11,893 nt of DNA from Acidimicrobiaceae bacterium (GCA_003453695.1 DMNK01000028.1:1-11893), one strand, 5' to 3'. Numbered from the stretch's first letter, positions 1-5,781 are shown. A program made the numbers and translations. The notes: generated by a model from the sequence alone, not told the origin.

Positions 1-125
1 TCGAGATGCGGGTGCACAAGCGGCTGGTGGACATCGTCGAGCACACGCCGAAGACCGTCGACTCCCTCCAGCGCCTCGACCTGCCGGCCGGCGTGGACAT
101 CGAGATCAAGATACAGAACGTCTAA
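1..125 (+). CDS. rpsJ: 30S ribosomal protein S10, 3' end (partial)
   Basis: Forty C-terminal residues plus TAA are visible, with the first full codon at position 3; the 5' part lies outside the window. S10 is a small-subunit protein of the 30S head and also acts with NusB in transcription antitermination. The segment [20 protein letters not shown], followed by [13 protein letters not shown], matches the conserved S10 C-terminus, including the near-invariant HKRLVDI and LDLPAGV strings. In most bacteria rplC begins a few dozen bases downstream. Here rplC starts only at 9499, so the usual S10 operon is interrupted directly after this gene. A GC-rich inverted repeat 19 bases past the stop may end the transcript. 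Identity is secure; upstream context, probably tuf and the str operon, is inferred. Confidence 0.96.
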   Translation, partial: EMRVHKRLVDIVEHTPKTVDSLQRLDLPAGVDIEIKIQNV

Positions 126-359
126 CGCACAGCTCGAGGAGTACCCGGCGGCGGCCGCCGGTCTCGCGACCTGCCGCCGGGGTTCGTCCCGATCATCATC
201 GGTAGCACGTCCGCAAAGTGCACGTTCATCGCTTCTGAGCCTGACGGCCACTCTCTCGGGATCACGCCCTTGAACGATCCGGTCGGCCTTGACACTGGCG
301 GCATGACTGAGGCCCTGGCCTGGCAGCCCCCGGTCCCGGAATTCGCCATCGGTGCTTGA
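126..359 (+). pseudogene. Possible 5'-truncated coding remnant between rpsJ and the MerR gene
   Basis: The frame of rpsJ stays open after its TAA and ends at TGA 357-359. From about position 174 it reads like a protein C-terminus: PPGFVPIIIGSTSAKCTFIA, then SEPDGHSLGITPLNDPVGLD, ending in VPEFAIGA, with mostly G/C at third codon positions. No plausible start codon with a ribosome binding site precedes it; the only in-frame ATG is near the end. It may be the tail of a gene cut at the insertion junction. I do not recognise the family. The opposite strand is also open, so chance cannot be excluded. Apart from this and the hairpin at 144-181, I see nothing else in 126-355. Confidence 0.25.
144..181 (+). 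terminator. GC-rich inverted repeat after rpsJ, possible terminator
   Basis: CCCGGCGGC (144-152) is the exact reverse complement of GCCGCCGGG (173-181). A competing tighter hairpin, CCGGCGG / CCGCCGG with a 3-nt loop, occupies 145-161. There is no T-run, but GC-rich actinobacterial terminators often lack one. The position fits a stop signal uncoupling rpsJ from the inserted genes. It could also be a scar near the insertion point. Confidence 0.35.
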
Positions 360-386
360 CCCTCACCCTCGGGGAGGGTCCAAGCT
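356..386 (+). promoter_or_regulatory. MerR-type promoter/operator of the MerR-PP2C gene
   Basis: TTGACC (356-361) serves as -35, followed by a 19-bp spacer (362-380) and a -10 hexamer at 381-386 (CAAGCT, weak). A 19-bp spacer is the hallmark of promoters untwisted by MerR-family activators. The dyad GACCCTC (358-364), 9-nt gap, GAGGGTC (374-380) is centred at 369, inside the spacer. Seven nucleotides separate the -10 from the GTG at 394, so the mRNA would be leaderless. This fixes the start downstream of the GTG at 352. Autoregulation is inferred. Confidence 0.75.
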
Positions 387-393
387 TCATCCC

Positions 394-1473
394 GTGAACG
401 AACTGATGCCGATCGGCGAGTTCTCAGAGCGATCAGGGCTGTCGCAGAAGCGACTCAGGTCCTATGCGGCTGAGGGACTCCTCGTACCCGCTGCCGTGGA
501 CCCTGCATCGGGGTATCGGTACTACTCGCCTGGCCAGTTGCACGAAGCGCAAGTAATCGACGCCCTACGACAGGCCGGGCTGTCATTGGCCGAAGTCCGG
601 GTGGGCCTGAGCCTTCGATCCACCGACTTCTTCGATGCCTGGGCGAAGCAACTGGACAGTGATGCACTGGTCCGCCAGAAAGCCCTGGATCGAGCGCGCG
701 GACTTTTGGCTGTTGAAGGGTCGACGCCCGACGAGTCGGCGAAAGGAAGCCCTAGAGGAGTGACGATGACGAAACTGCGATCCGCTGGTCGATCGGAGAC
801 CGGTCCCGTGCGGGAGAACAACGAGGACGTGACCCTGACTGGTGACCGGCTCGCCGTGGTGGCCGACGGGTTGGGTGGCCACCCGGGGGGAGAAGTCGCG
901 GCGAATGCGGCCGCGGCTCTGGTCGTGGCGGCCTTTACTGGTAGATCAATCGACGAGCTAGAAGCCGCTGTGCGAGCTGCTAACTGGGCGATCTGGGATC
1001 GAGCAAGAGGCCAGGCCGAGTTGGGAGGCATGGGCACCACAATCTGTGCGGCTGGACTCCTCGAAAATGGCGTTCTTGCCCTCGTACATGTTGGCGACAG
1101 CCGTGCGTACCTATGGCACGATGGTGAATTGCGGCAACTGACAGCAGATCACACTGTGACCGCTGATCTTGTGCGCCGGGGGCAGCTCTCGGCCCAGGAC
1201 GCCGCCCGGCATCCCCACTACGGGATCCTGACCAGGGCGCTAGGCGTGGCGCCCGATGTCGAGATCGACAGCGCCACCCACTCGGTTGTTGTGGGAGACC
1301 TCCTTGTGCTCTGTACTGATGGATTGTTCAACGAGGTCTCCCAGGACGAGGTCGTCGACGCCATGACCTCAGACAAGGATGCGACGTCGATTGCTGACAA
1401 CCTCGTCGAACTGGCTCTAGCCCGGGGTGGACGAGACAACGTGTCGGTCGTGGTTGCTGAGGTTGCGGAATAG
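394..1473 (+). CDS. MerR-family regulator fused to a PP2C-type Ser/Thr phosphatase
   Basis: This 359-residue protein joins a DNA-binding sensor to a metal-dependent phosphatase. Residues about 6-75 form a MerR winged helix, with GEFSERSGLSQKRLRSYAAE and the wing motif GYRYYSPGQL. Residues about 78-107 form the expected dimerisation helix. From residue 125 a complete PP2C domain follows: RENNED (140-145), ADGLGGHPGGE (metal Asp158), GMGTT, HVGDSRAYL, LTADHT, TDGL (Asp309) and GGRDN (Asp348). All the metal-ligand motifs are present, so catalysis is likely; such enzymes use Mn2+ or Mg2+ to dephosphorylate Ser/Thr proteins. The start at GTG 394 is chosen because the promoter/operator lies at 356-386; an upstream GTG at 352 would overlap it. 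An internal ATG at 766 with a strong SD may yield the phosphatase alone. Substrate and inducer are unknown. Convergent with the next gene. Confidence 0.9.
   Translation: MNELMPIGEFSERSGLSQKRLRSYAAEGLLVPAAVDPASGYRYYSPGQLHEAQVIDALRQAGLSLAEVRVGLSLRSTDFFDAWAKQLDSDALVRQKALDRARGLLAVEGSTPDESAKGSPRGVTMTKLRSAGRSETGPVRENNEDVTLTGDRLAVVADGLGGHPGGEVAANAAAALVVAAFTGRSIDELEAAVRAANWAIWDRARGQAELGGMGTTICAAGLLENGVLALVHVGDSRAYLWHDGELRQLTADHTVTADLVRRGQLSAQDAARHPHYGILTRALGVAPDVEIDSATHSVVVGDLLVLCTDGLFNEVSQDEVVDAMTSDKDATSIADNLVELALARGGRDNVSVVVAEVAE
754..768 (+). promoter_or_regulatory. Internal ribosome binding site and ATG inside the MerR-PP2C gene
   Basis: AGAGGAG (754-760) lies 5 nt before an in-frame ATG (766-768), at the exact boundary between the MerR part and the PP2C domain. 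This is a better Shine-Dalgarno than most in the window, while the main start has none because its mRNA is predicted to be leaderless. Internal initiation would give a free 235-residue PP2C phosphatase. It may also mark the ancestral start of the phosphatase before fusion. Confidence 0.5.
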
Positions 1474-1565
1474 GCATTGACCATCCGGAGAGTGCCGGCG
1501 CATCGCACCCTGGCCTGGCACCAACCCGCCCGACATGGCTCCGGGCACGTTAGGTGGGACGGGCC

Positions 1566-1584
1566 GGCGCCCCCATGGGGTGCC
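1566..1584. terminator. Hairpin between convergent genes, likely bidirectional terminator
   Basis: GGCGCCCC (1566-1573) pairs with GGGGTGCC (1577-1584) over 8 bp with one G-T wobble and a 3-nt loop. It sits in the 139-bp gap between the converging MerR-PP2C gene (ends 1473) and the unknown membrane-protein gene (ends 1613), where both transcripts need to stop. No T-run is present on either side. Confidence 0.4.
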
Positions 1585-1612
1585 ACGCCAGCATTGGTGG
1601 GCGACCCCAGAA

Positions 1613-2212
1613 TCAGCCACCGACCGAGGTATCGAAGCTCTCGACCTTGGCTGAGCCCGGAACAGAAACACGGGTTTCCTGATTTTGCAGTGGCGGCACC
1701 GGGGTGACGGAGGCTGCGACGTTGAAGCCCACCCCGTAGCTGTATCCGTGACCCGTGAAGTAGAGGTTGCACCTCACAGATGTCGGGCCCGAGTTCGCCG
1801 AGCGAGTCGCCCAGCATTGGACGGAACTGGTCACGGCCGGCCGATAGCCATGCGAGAGGAGCCGGGATGTCACGATCCGCTCCGCGGCCGCCAGGGCCAC
1901 CGACGGGGCAACATGCCAGGTGGCGGTGACCGAGGGACACTGGTCCAAGCAGCCGTACGGGAAGCCACTTGTGGTCTCTCCTGCGAGGGTGGCGCCCGGG
2001 AGGGGCGGCCCAATTCGCTGGATCTCGTCCTTCATGGGCTGAAACGGCCAGAAGTGGTGGAACGCATAGTCACCACCGGCGGCGGCCACGGCCAGGACCA
2101 GAGCCGCAGACGGCAGGACGACCCGCCAGTGACTTCGTAGCAGCTTCAAGAGCCGCCGGACGAGGGCCCGTGGGACCTTCTCGGGCGAGGCCACCCGTAG
2201 AGTCTCGACCAC
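1613..2212 (-). CDS. Membrane-anchored protein of unknown function with four cysteines
   Basis: A 199-residue product I cannot assign to a family. Residues 1-30 are basic (RALVRR, LLKLLRSHWR). A single hydrophobic segment (about 31-47, VVLPSAALVLAVAAAG) follows, and the remainder looks extracytoplasmic, so a signal-anchor topology with the C-terminal domain outside is inferred. The outer part has Cys88, Cys92, Cys133 and Cys148, which could form two disulfides, plus aromatic/glycine strands near 150-164 (NLYFTGHGYSYGVGF). The start is GTG at 2212; no clear SD precedes it, and a GTG six codons further in is an alternative. The overlapping + strand frame is also open, but the ordered basic-hydrophobic-soluble layout favours this strand. 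It converges with MerR-PP2C and lies downstream of the MerR-VOC gene on the same strand, about 214 bp away, so co-transcription is doubtful. Confidence 0.62.
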   Translation of the reverse strand: MVETLRVASPEKVPRALVRRLLKLLRSHWRVVLPSAALVLAVAAAGGDYAFHHFWPFQPMKDEIQRIGPPLPGATLAGETTSGFPYGCLDQCPSVTATWHVAPSVALAAAERIVTSRLLSHGYRPAVTSSVQCWATRSANSGPTSVRCNLYFTGHGYSYGVGFNVAASVTPVPPLQNQETRVSVPGSAKVESFDTSVGG

Positions 2213-2265
2213 CGACCCAGGCGGGTTGAGTGATCGACCTTACGGTGCAGTGGGCGCGGACCCCG

Positions 2266-2287
2266 GCCGGACGGCCACTCGTCCGGC
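2266..2287. repeat. Perfect 7-bp inverted repeat between two minus-strand genes
   Basis: GCCGGAC (2266-2272) and GTCCGGC (2281-2287) flank an 8-nt loop. The repeat lies in the 214-bp gap between the MerR-VOC gene (ends 2427) and the unknown membrane-protein gene (starts 2212). It could terminate the MerR-VOC transcript or be an operator for the following gene. I see no other signal in 2213-2426. Confidence 0.3.
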
Positions 2288-2426
2288 ATGGCTCGCGGGG
2301 AGTGGAATACCAGGACGGGCGGGCCGGAGGCTGCCTCGACCAACCCGCTGACAGGGCCGGGGGACCACCGGCAGTACGGGCGGTCTGAAGGTCCCCAACA
2401 CCCGGCCTCACGAGGTGGGGCACGGG

Positions 2427-3227
2427 TCAGTCCAGTGGCTTCATGAATGACCAGAGGTGGCCTTCGATATCGCGAGCGCCGTACTCCCGATACCCGTAGG
2501 GCTGATCGACAGGCTCGTACTCAATGTGCGCCCCCTCCTCGGAGGCATGACGGAAATGGGCATCCACGTCGTCAACGATTACCGCCATGCAGGCGGTGCT
2601 TACACCTGTAGCGGCAGGGGACGAAAGGCCCATGCTTGCAAGCTCGGGGTGCAACCACACCACGCCATCTCCGGCCTGGAGTTCCCCGTGGACGATTCGA
2701 CCGTCGTCTGCCTTCGTGAGCTGACCGGGTCCCAGCCCAAAGACGCGGACAAGGTAGTCGTAGGCAGCTTGAAGGTCCCGGTAGACGAGGAGCGCAATAC
2801 GGCGCTGAACGGTGGTATCGAGCATGGTCATCTCCTCCAGAATCATGAGTAGGTCGTCAGTCTTGGGCGCGTCAGTACCAGCGTCCTGTGCCACCAGATG
2901 GCCGATCCGGCTTCGGAGCCTTCCCGTGGCTTCCAGACGCCTATCGAGTTCTCCCAGATGGGTGCTGAGTGCCGAGCGGAGGTTCCAGGCCGGATCGTCG
3001 AGAGCCCGTGCGACCTCCTCCAATCGCAGGCCCAGGCGGCGAAGCAGGCTGATGCGGTAAAGCCGCTCTACATCAGCGTCAGAGTAAATGCGGTGCCCCG
3101 CCTCGGTGCGCCCCGACGGGCGCAGGAGACCGATCTCCTCGTAGTAGTGGAGCGTTCGAACCGTCAGACCCGCCGCCTTCGCAAGCTGCCCTACTCTTCG
3201 CCCGGTGACCTGCCCTCGGAGGCTCAT
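2427..3227 (-). CDS. MerR-family regulator fused to a VOC (glyoxalase/bleomycin-resistance) domain
   Basis: A 266-residue two-domain protein. Residues about 10-80 form a MerR helix-turn-helix: RVGQLAKAAGLTVRTLHYYE, then IGLLRPSGRTEAGHRIYSDADVERL split over helix and wing. A long helix (about 85-140) is the dimerisation arm. Residues about 142-264 form a VOC fold, with YRDLQAAYDYLVRVFGLGPG, VHGELQAGDGVVWL and a closing EGHLWSF of the kind typical of the family. VOC domains bind metals, antibiotics or reactive small molecules, so this part probably senses or sequesters the inducer rather than catalysing glyoxalase chemistry; that is inference. ATG 3227 is supported by a MerR-type promoter exactly 7 nt upstream, giving a leaderless mRNA. 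Divergent from the cupin gene, 192 bp away. Confidence 0.92.
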   Translation of the reverse strand: MSLRGQVTGRRVGQLAKAAGLTVRTLHYYEEIGLLRPSGRTEAGHRIYSDADVERLYRISLLRRLGLRLEEVARALDDPAWNLRSALSTHLGELDRRLEATGRLRSRIGHLVAQDAGTDAPKTDDLLMILEEMTMLDTTVQRRIALLVYRDLQAAYDYLVRVFGLGPGQLTKADDGRIVHGELQAGDGVVWLHPELASMGLSSPAATGVSTACMAVIVDDVDAHFRHASEEGAHIEYEPVDQPYGYREYGARDIEGHLWSFMKPLD

Positions 3228-3234
3228 ACCGATG

Positions 3235-3265
3235 ACCCTATGACCTCACGTCGCGGGAGGTGCAA
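3235..3265 (-). promoter_or_regulatory. MerR-type promoter/operator of the MerR-VOC gene
   Basis: Reading the minus strand: -35 TTGCAC (3265-3260), a 19-bp spacer (3259-3241), and -10 TAGGGT (3240-3235). The dyad ACCTC, 9-nt gap, GAGGT has its centre 13 nt after the first base of the -35, the same offset as in the MerR-PP2C promoter. Exactly 7 nt lie between the -10 and the ATG. Autoregulation by the encoded MerR protein and a leaderless transcript are the natural reading. Confidence 0.75.
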
Positions 3266-3358
3266 GGACTTTCTCCCGCTGCCACCCTGCCGGGCCCCAT
3301 GGTCGGGCACCGATTGCTCGGAAACACTCCGGGGTCAGTGACAGCCCGATTGGCCCCA

Positions 3359-3377
3359 GGTGACGGGCTTGATCACC
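3359..3377. repeat. Inverted repeat upstream of the cupin gene, possible operator
   Basis: GGTGA (3359-3363), a 9-nt gap, TCACC (3373-3377) lies 43 bp before the cupin ATG. It is not placed in a recognisable 19-bp spacer promoter, so a MerR-type operator is not supported; a dimeric repressor site is possible. The half-sites are short enough to arise by chance. Confidence 0.22.
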
Positions 3378-3419
3378 AGCCTTGCCCCGGAGCCGCCAAC
3401 TACGAAAGCAGGTGGTGCC

Positions 3420-3821
3420 ATGTCTGATGACGCCTTTGACCTCAACTGCACGTACGTTCATCTCGGCCTCCAGTCCACCGCCGTCCCGCTTCCGGACTTC
3501 CGGTGGGCGCCCGATTACCTGGCTCAATACGCCGACGAGCACTCTGTCGATGGTGAAGAGGGTCGCCTCGTCATGATCGGCGCCAGTGATTCCACGTGGA
3601 CGTCCTGGGAGCGTCATCCTGCGGGCGAGGAGGTCGTAGTTCACCTGTCTGGTCGCGCCACGCTCATCCGCGAGGTGGACGGACAGGAGGTGCGAGTCGA
3701 GATGCGAGCTGGGCAAGCAACCATCAACCCGCGCGGCGCCTGGCACACCGTTGATGTCCACGAGCCGGGCCAGGCCCTTTTCATCACCCCGGGTCTGGGC
3801 ACTGAGCACCGCCCCCGCTGA
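3420..3821 (+). CDS. Cupin-domain protein
   Basis: A 133-residue single-domain cupin. The barrel is visible as two motifs: motif 1 WERHPAGEEVVVHLSGRATL (63-82), with His66, Glu70/71 and His75, and motif 2 around GQATINPRGAWHTV (98-111), with His109. The first histidine of the canonical HxH pair is absent, so metal binding may be altered or weak. Pro104/Gly106 and the LFITPG strand (120-125) are typical of small cupins such as those annotated 'cupin domain-containing protein'. The ATG at 3420 follows AGGTGG (3410-3415) at short spacing; a longer reading from 3360 adds 20 residues of low-complexity sequence that do not fit a cupin. Substrate is unknown. It is divergent from MerR-VOC and convergent with the ClpX-finger gene. 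A regulatory link to MerR-VOC is possible but unproven. Confidence 0.85.
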   Translation: MSDDAFDLNCTYVHLGLQSTAVPLPDFRWAPDYLAQYADEHSVDGEEGRLVMIGASDSTWTSWERHPAGEEVVVHLSGRATLIREVDGQEVRVEMRAGQATINPRGAWHTVDVHEPGQALFITPGLGTEHRPR

Positions 3822-3837
3822 CGAGCGCCATGCTCAA

Positions 3838-3869
3838 GGGCTGAAGCCCGGCGGCCGGTCGATGCCGGG
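3838..3869. terminator. Hairpins after the cupin gene
   Basis: Two overlapping alternatives: GGGCT / AGCCC (3838-3842 and 3845-3849, 2-nt loop) and CCCGGC / GCCGGG (3847-3852 and 3864-3869). They begin 17 nt past the cupin stop, in the gap to the convergent zinc-finger gene. No T-run follows on the + strand. Otherwise 3870-3967 shows only a short AT-rich patch near 3901-3912. Confidence 0.35.
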
Positions 3870-3967
3870 ATGCGCTACCTGCCTTTCGGGGCTCTCGCTC
3901 GATAAATACTCTTGCCTCACGATCTCGACCGGTCCGGCTGTGCCTGGCCCATCGACGGCTTCCAACG

Positions 3968-4231
3968 TCAGTCGGCGGGTAATGGCCTCTCGCTAGGTGG
4001 TGGTGCCAAGTTCTCGGCGAGGATGTCGTTACACAAGGCGATGCACTCATTGCAGATGTAGACGCCACATGGCCCGGCGATGACCTTGGCAACGTCAGCC
4101 TGCGGCTTCCCGCAGAAAGAACAGCTGACTGCCCGCCGCTTGGCGCGCCAGCGACGATTCAGCCGCCACCGCCCAAGGGGTCCCTTTGCGTACCGACCGT
4201 GCGCTGCCCGACCCTTCCACTCTGGCGGCAC
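3968..4231 (-). CDS. Small stand-alone ClpX-type C4 zinc-finger protein
   Basis: The product (87 residues from GTG 4231) contains [20 protein letters not shown] followed by [19 protein letters not shown]. This matches the N-terminal zinc-binding domain of the ClpX unfoldase, with ligands Cys37, Cys40, Cys60 and Cys63 (C-x2-C-x19-C-x2-C). The AAA+ ATPase part of ClpX is absent, so it cannot unfold substrates. In ClpX this domain dimerises and docks adaptors and substrates, so a free copy could modulate ClpXP or act as an adaptor; this is inference. Ahead of the finger is an arginine-rich stretch ([13 protein letters not shown]). The start is uncertain: an ATG at 4315 would give 115 residues with an extra CWSC near the N-terminus, and neither start has a good SD. 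Divergent from the hydrolase. Confidence 0.75.
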   Translation of the reverse strand: MPPEWKGRAAHGRYAKGPLGRWRLNRRWRAKRRAVSCSFCGKPQADVAKVIAGPCGVYICNECIALCNDILAENLAPPPSERPLPAD

Positions 4232-4400
4232 CCTCTCATGATGCCCCAGGAGCTCCGGGCCTGGGATGTGCGGGAGTCGCCCACTCTGGCAAGACCAGCA
4301 CCCGCCCGAGATCATCGGCCCTGAGCGAGCTCGACCACTCCCGGCCGCGGTGCGCCAGGTGCCACGGAGGGACCGAACGCCCGACCGGTATCGTCATGCC

Positions 4401-5273
4401 GTGGCCGACACGATGGTGCTGGACCTCCCAGATGGTCGCGAGATGGCATGGCTGGAGCTGGGCGACCCTGACGGTCCAGTCGTGTTCGTGTTTCACGGGA
4501 CGCCTGGCTCGCGTCGTCAGGTGTCGTTCGACGCAGAATCGATCACTGCGGCTGGTGTCAGGTTCATCGCTCCTGACCGGCCCGGCTACGGCCACAGCAG
4601 CTTCCAACGGCGCCGCACACTGGCCGACTGGGCGGACGACGTGGTTCGGCTCGCCGATCATCTTGGAGTCGAGTGCTTCGCCGTGGTCGGCCTTTCCGGC
4701 GGAGGGCCCTTCGCTGCCGCCTGTGCGCGACAGCTGCCCAACCGCGTCTTGACGACGGGGATTGTCAGCGGCGTCGGTCTTCTCGACGAGCCGGGAGCTG
4801 AGAAGGGGATGATGGGTCTGAACAGACTCGTCAACCGTCTGGCTCGGATCTCCCCGTATCTCGTGTACCCCCCAATGGCCCTGACCGGCTCGGTGTTCCG
4901 TCATTGGCCCGAACAGGCGTTGAAGGCGGGCTCCGGCCAGCTGCCCGAAGCGGACATCGCCGTCCTCTCGCGGCCGGATGTCAAGGCAGCCTTCATTCAA
5001 GACGCTCGCAGTGCGCCTGCCACGAGCCCGATGGCAGCCGCTCAGGAGTTCGCCTTGTTCGCCAGTGACTGGGGCTTCCGCCTCGAGGACATCACAACGC
5101 CGGTCCATCTCTGGCACGGCGACAAGGATCGTAACGTGCCCATCTCCCATGCGCGGCTCCAGGCCGCTCGTATCCCGGGTGCCCACCTCCACGAATGCCC
5201 CGGTGAGGGCCACATGCTGATGGTCGATCATTTGGAGGAGATCCTGCGAACCGTGTCGAAGACGCAGACCTAG
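4401..5273 (+). CDS. Alpha/beta-fold hydrolase
   Basis: A 290-residue serine hydrolase. Visible in order: the oxyanion-hole HGTPGSRR (His32-Gly33 from GTG 4401), the DRPGYGHSS loop, the nucleophile elbow GLSGGG with Ser99, the acid in LWHGDKDRNVP (Asp243), and GEGHMLMV with catalytic His271. The triad is intact. The middle part (about 135-195) is the variable lid. The family includes esterases, epoxide hydrolases and haloperoxidases; the substrate cannot be told from sequence. GTG 4401 begins just before the first beta strand. TATCGT (4389-4394) sits 6 nt upstream, which would fit a leaderless mRNA, but no -35 is evident. ATG 4413 is an alternative. Longer readings from 4266 add 45 residues without domain character. 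The gene is divergent from the ClpX finger. A long open frame on the opposite strand is a shadow. Confidence 0.88.
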   Translation: MADTMVLDLPDGREMAWLELGDPDGPVVFVFHGTPGSRRQVSFDAESITAAGVRFIAPDRPGYGHSSFQRRRTLADWADDVVRLADHLGVECFAVVGLSGGGPFAAACARQLPNRVLTTGIVSGVGLLDEPGAEKGMMGLNRLVNRLARISPYLVYPPMALTGSVFRHWPEQALKAGSGQLPEADIAVLSRPDVKAAFIQDARSAPATSPMAAAQEFALFASDWGFRLEDITTPVHLWHGDKDRNVPISHARLQAARIPGAHLHECPGEGHMLMVDHLEEILRTVSKTQT

Positions 5274-5550
5274 GAACCGGTTAACTCTCGACTGGGGCGA
5301 TCCCGACCGGTCTCCGCTCGGCTGGCCGCGGTGATGAGGAACCCTCAGGGGCCGTCCCCCGAACTCAAGCGGCCAGGTGATCTGGGTGGATGGCATGGAG
5401 ATGGAGCTGAGTATCTGGCACCGCCACGTGCTTCTTGCAGAGCCTGTAGCCCTTGGCTGTGGTTGTTGGCCGACGTTTGACCTGGAGGGGTCCACGGTTT
5501 GATCCGACGGGCGGACTCTGTGGCTCAGGACGCGAGCCCGGGGGGCGCAC

Positions 5551-5727
5551 ATGCACGACCACAAGACGAGGAAAGTAGACGGCCGGGGATCGGATGCCAG
5601 CCTTGGCGGTCCCTCGCGGGGGCACACCCCGGGCCACGAGATCAGAGACCCCGGCCCCGAGGACAACCTGGACTGGACGCTGAATCTCGTCGAGTCCTTT
5701 TTCGCCTCACGTCGCCCCCAGTCCTAG
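5551..5727 (+). CDS. Candidate small protein, 58 residues, unrecognised
   Basis: ATG 5551 to TAG 5725-5727. The N-terminal half is polar and glycine-rich (MHDHKTRKVDGRGSDASLGG), and the C-terminal half looks like a short amphipathic helix (EDNLDWTLNLVESFFASRRP). A G-run lies about 5 nt upstream but is not a convincing SD. The frame is open back to a TGA at 5500, and beyond that the same frame is open again, so it may be the 3' end of a broken gene. A hairpin follows 3 nt after the stop, consistent with a transcript ending there. Low confidence without homologues. Confidence 0.27.
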   Translation: MHDHKTRKVDGRGSDASLGGPSRGHTPGHEIRDPGPEDNLDWTLNLVESFFASRRPQS

Positions 5728-5729
5728 CA

Positions 5730-5743
5730 AGGGGCCATCCCCT
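5730..5743. terminator. Hairpin between the small ORF and the minus-strand transporter
   Basis: AGGGG (5730-5734), loop CCAT, CCCCT (5739-5743). A wider alternative pairs CAAGG (5728-5732) with CCTTG (5748-5752). It lies 39 bp beyond the 3' end of the minus-strand transporter and just after the candidate small ORF, so it could serve either direction. Its core nearly repeats the hairpin at 5348-5359. Confidence 0.33.
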
Positions 5744-5781
5744 CCGGCCTTGGTCCCGGCGTACCCGGATGGCTCTACCAG

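Larger units (their letters stand above)
5274..5781. other. 508-bp stretch without a confident gene; possible small ORFs and two similar hairpins
   Basis: Downstream of the hydrolase lies the palindrome AACCGGTT (5275-5282) and a hairpin GGGG-CCGT-CCCC (5348-5359), plausible termination signals. One + frame carries two short open stretches separated by a single TGA (5500-5502). The first is GTG 5377 to 5502 (41 residues, containing MEMELSIWHRHVLLAEPVAL then GCGCWPTFDLEG), and the second is ATG 5551 to 5727 (listed separately). The first has no SD and I do not recognise it. Taken together they may be a decayed gene. The opposite strand is open from 5637 to 5365 but shows no domain. No tRNA, CRISPR or transposase remnant is visible. 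Confidence 0.4.

Noticed and set aside
122..349. Minus-strand 75-codon frame next to rpsJ
   Set aside because: No SD or recognisable motif; the + strand frame over the same bases looks somewhat more protein-like, and neither is firm.
1218..1940. Minus-strand open frame spanning the end of the PP2C gene
   Set aside because: It overlaps the certain PP2C domain and the better-supported minus-strand membrane protein in another frame.
242..2280. Shared string GACGGCCACTC near 242-252 and 2270-2280 as a possible boundary repeat
   Set aside because: Eleven bases in GC-rich DNA are not convincing, and the copies do not flank a meaningful unit.
5440..5510. Possible tRNA suggested by a GGTTTGATCC string
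   Set aside because: The T-arm consensus is not matched and no acceptor or anticodon stem can be folded around it.
5365..5637. Minus-strand 90-codon frame in the gene-poor region
   Set aside because: Mostly Pro/Arg-rich with no motif or ribosome binding site; it competes with two + strand small frames.
4236..5666. Open frame of 476 codons on the minus strand
   Set aside because: It runs opposite the well-supported alpha/beta hydrolase, shows no domain, and arises from the GC-rich codon pattern of the + gene.
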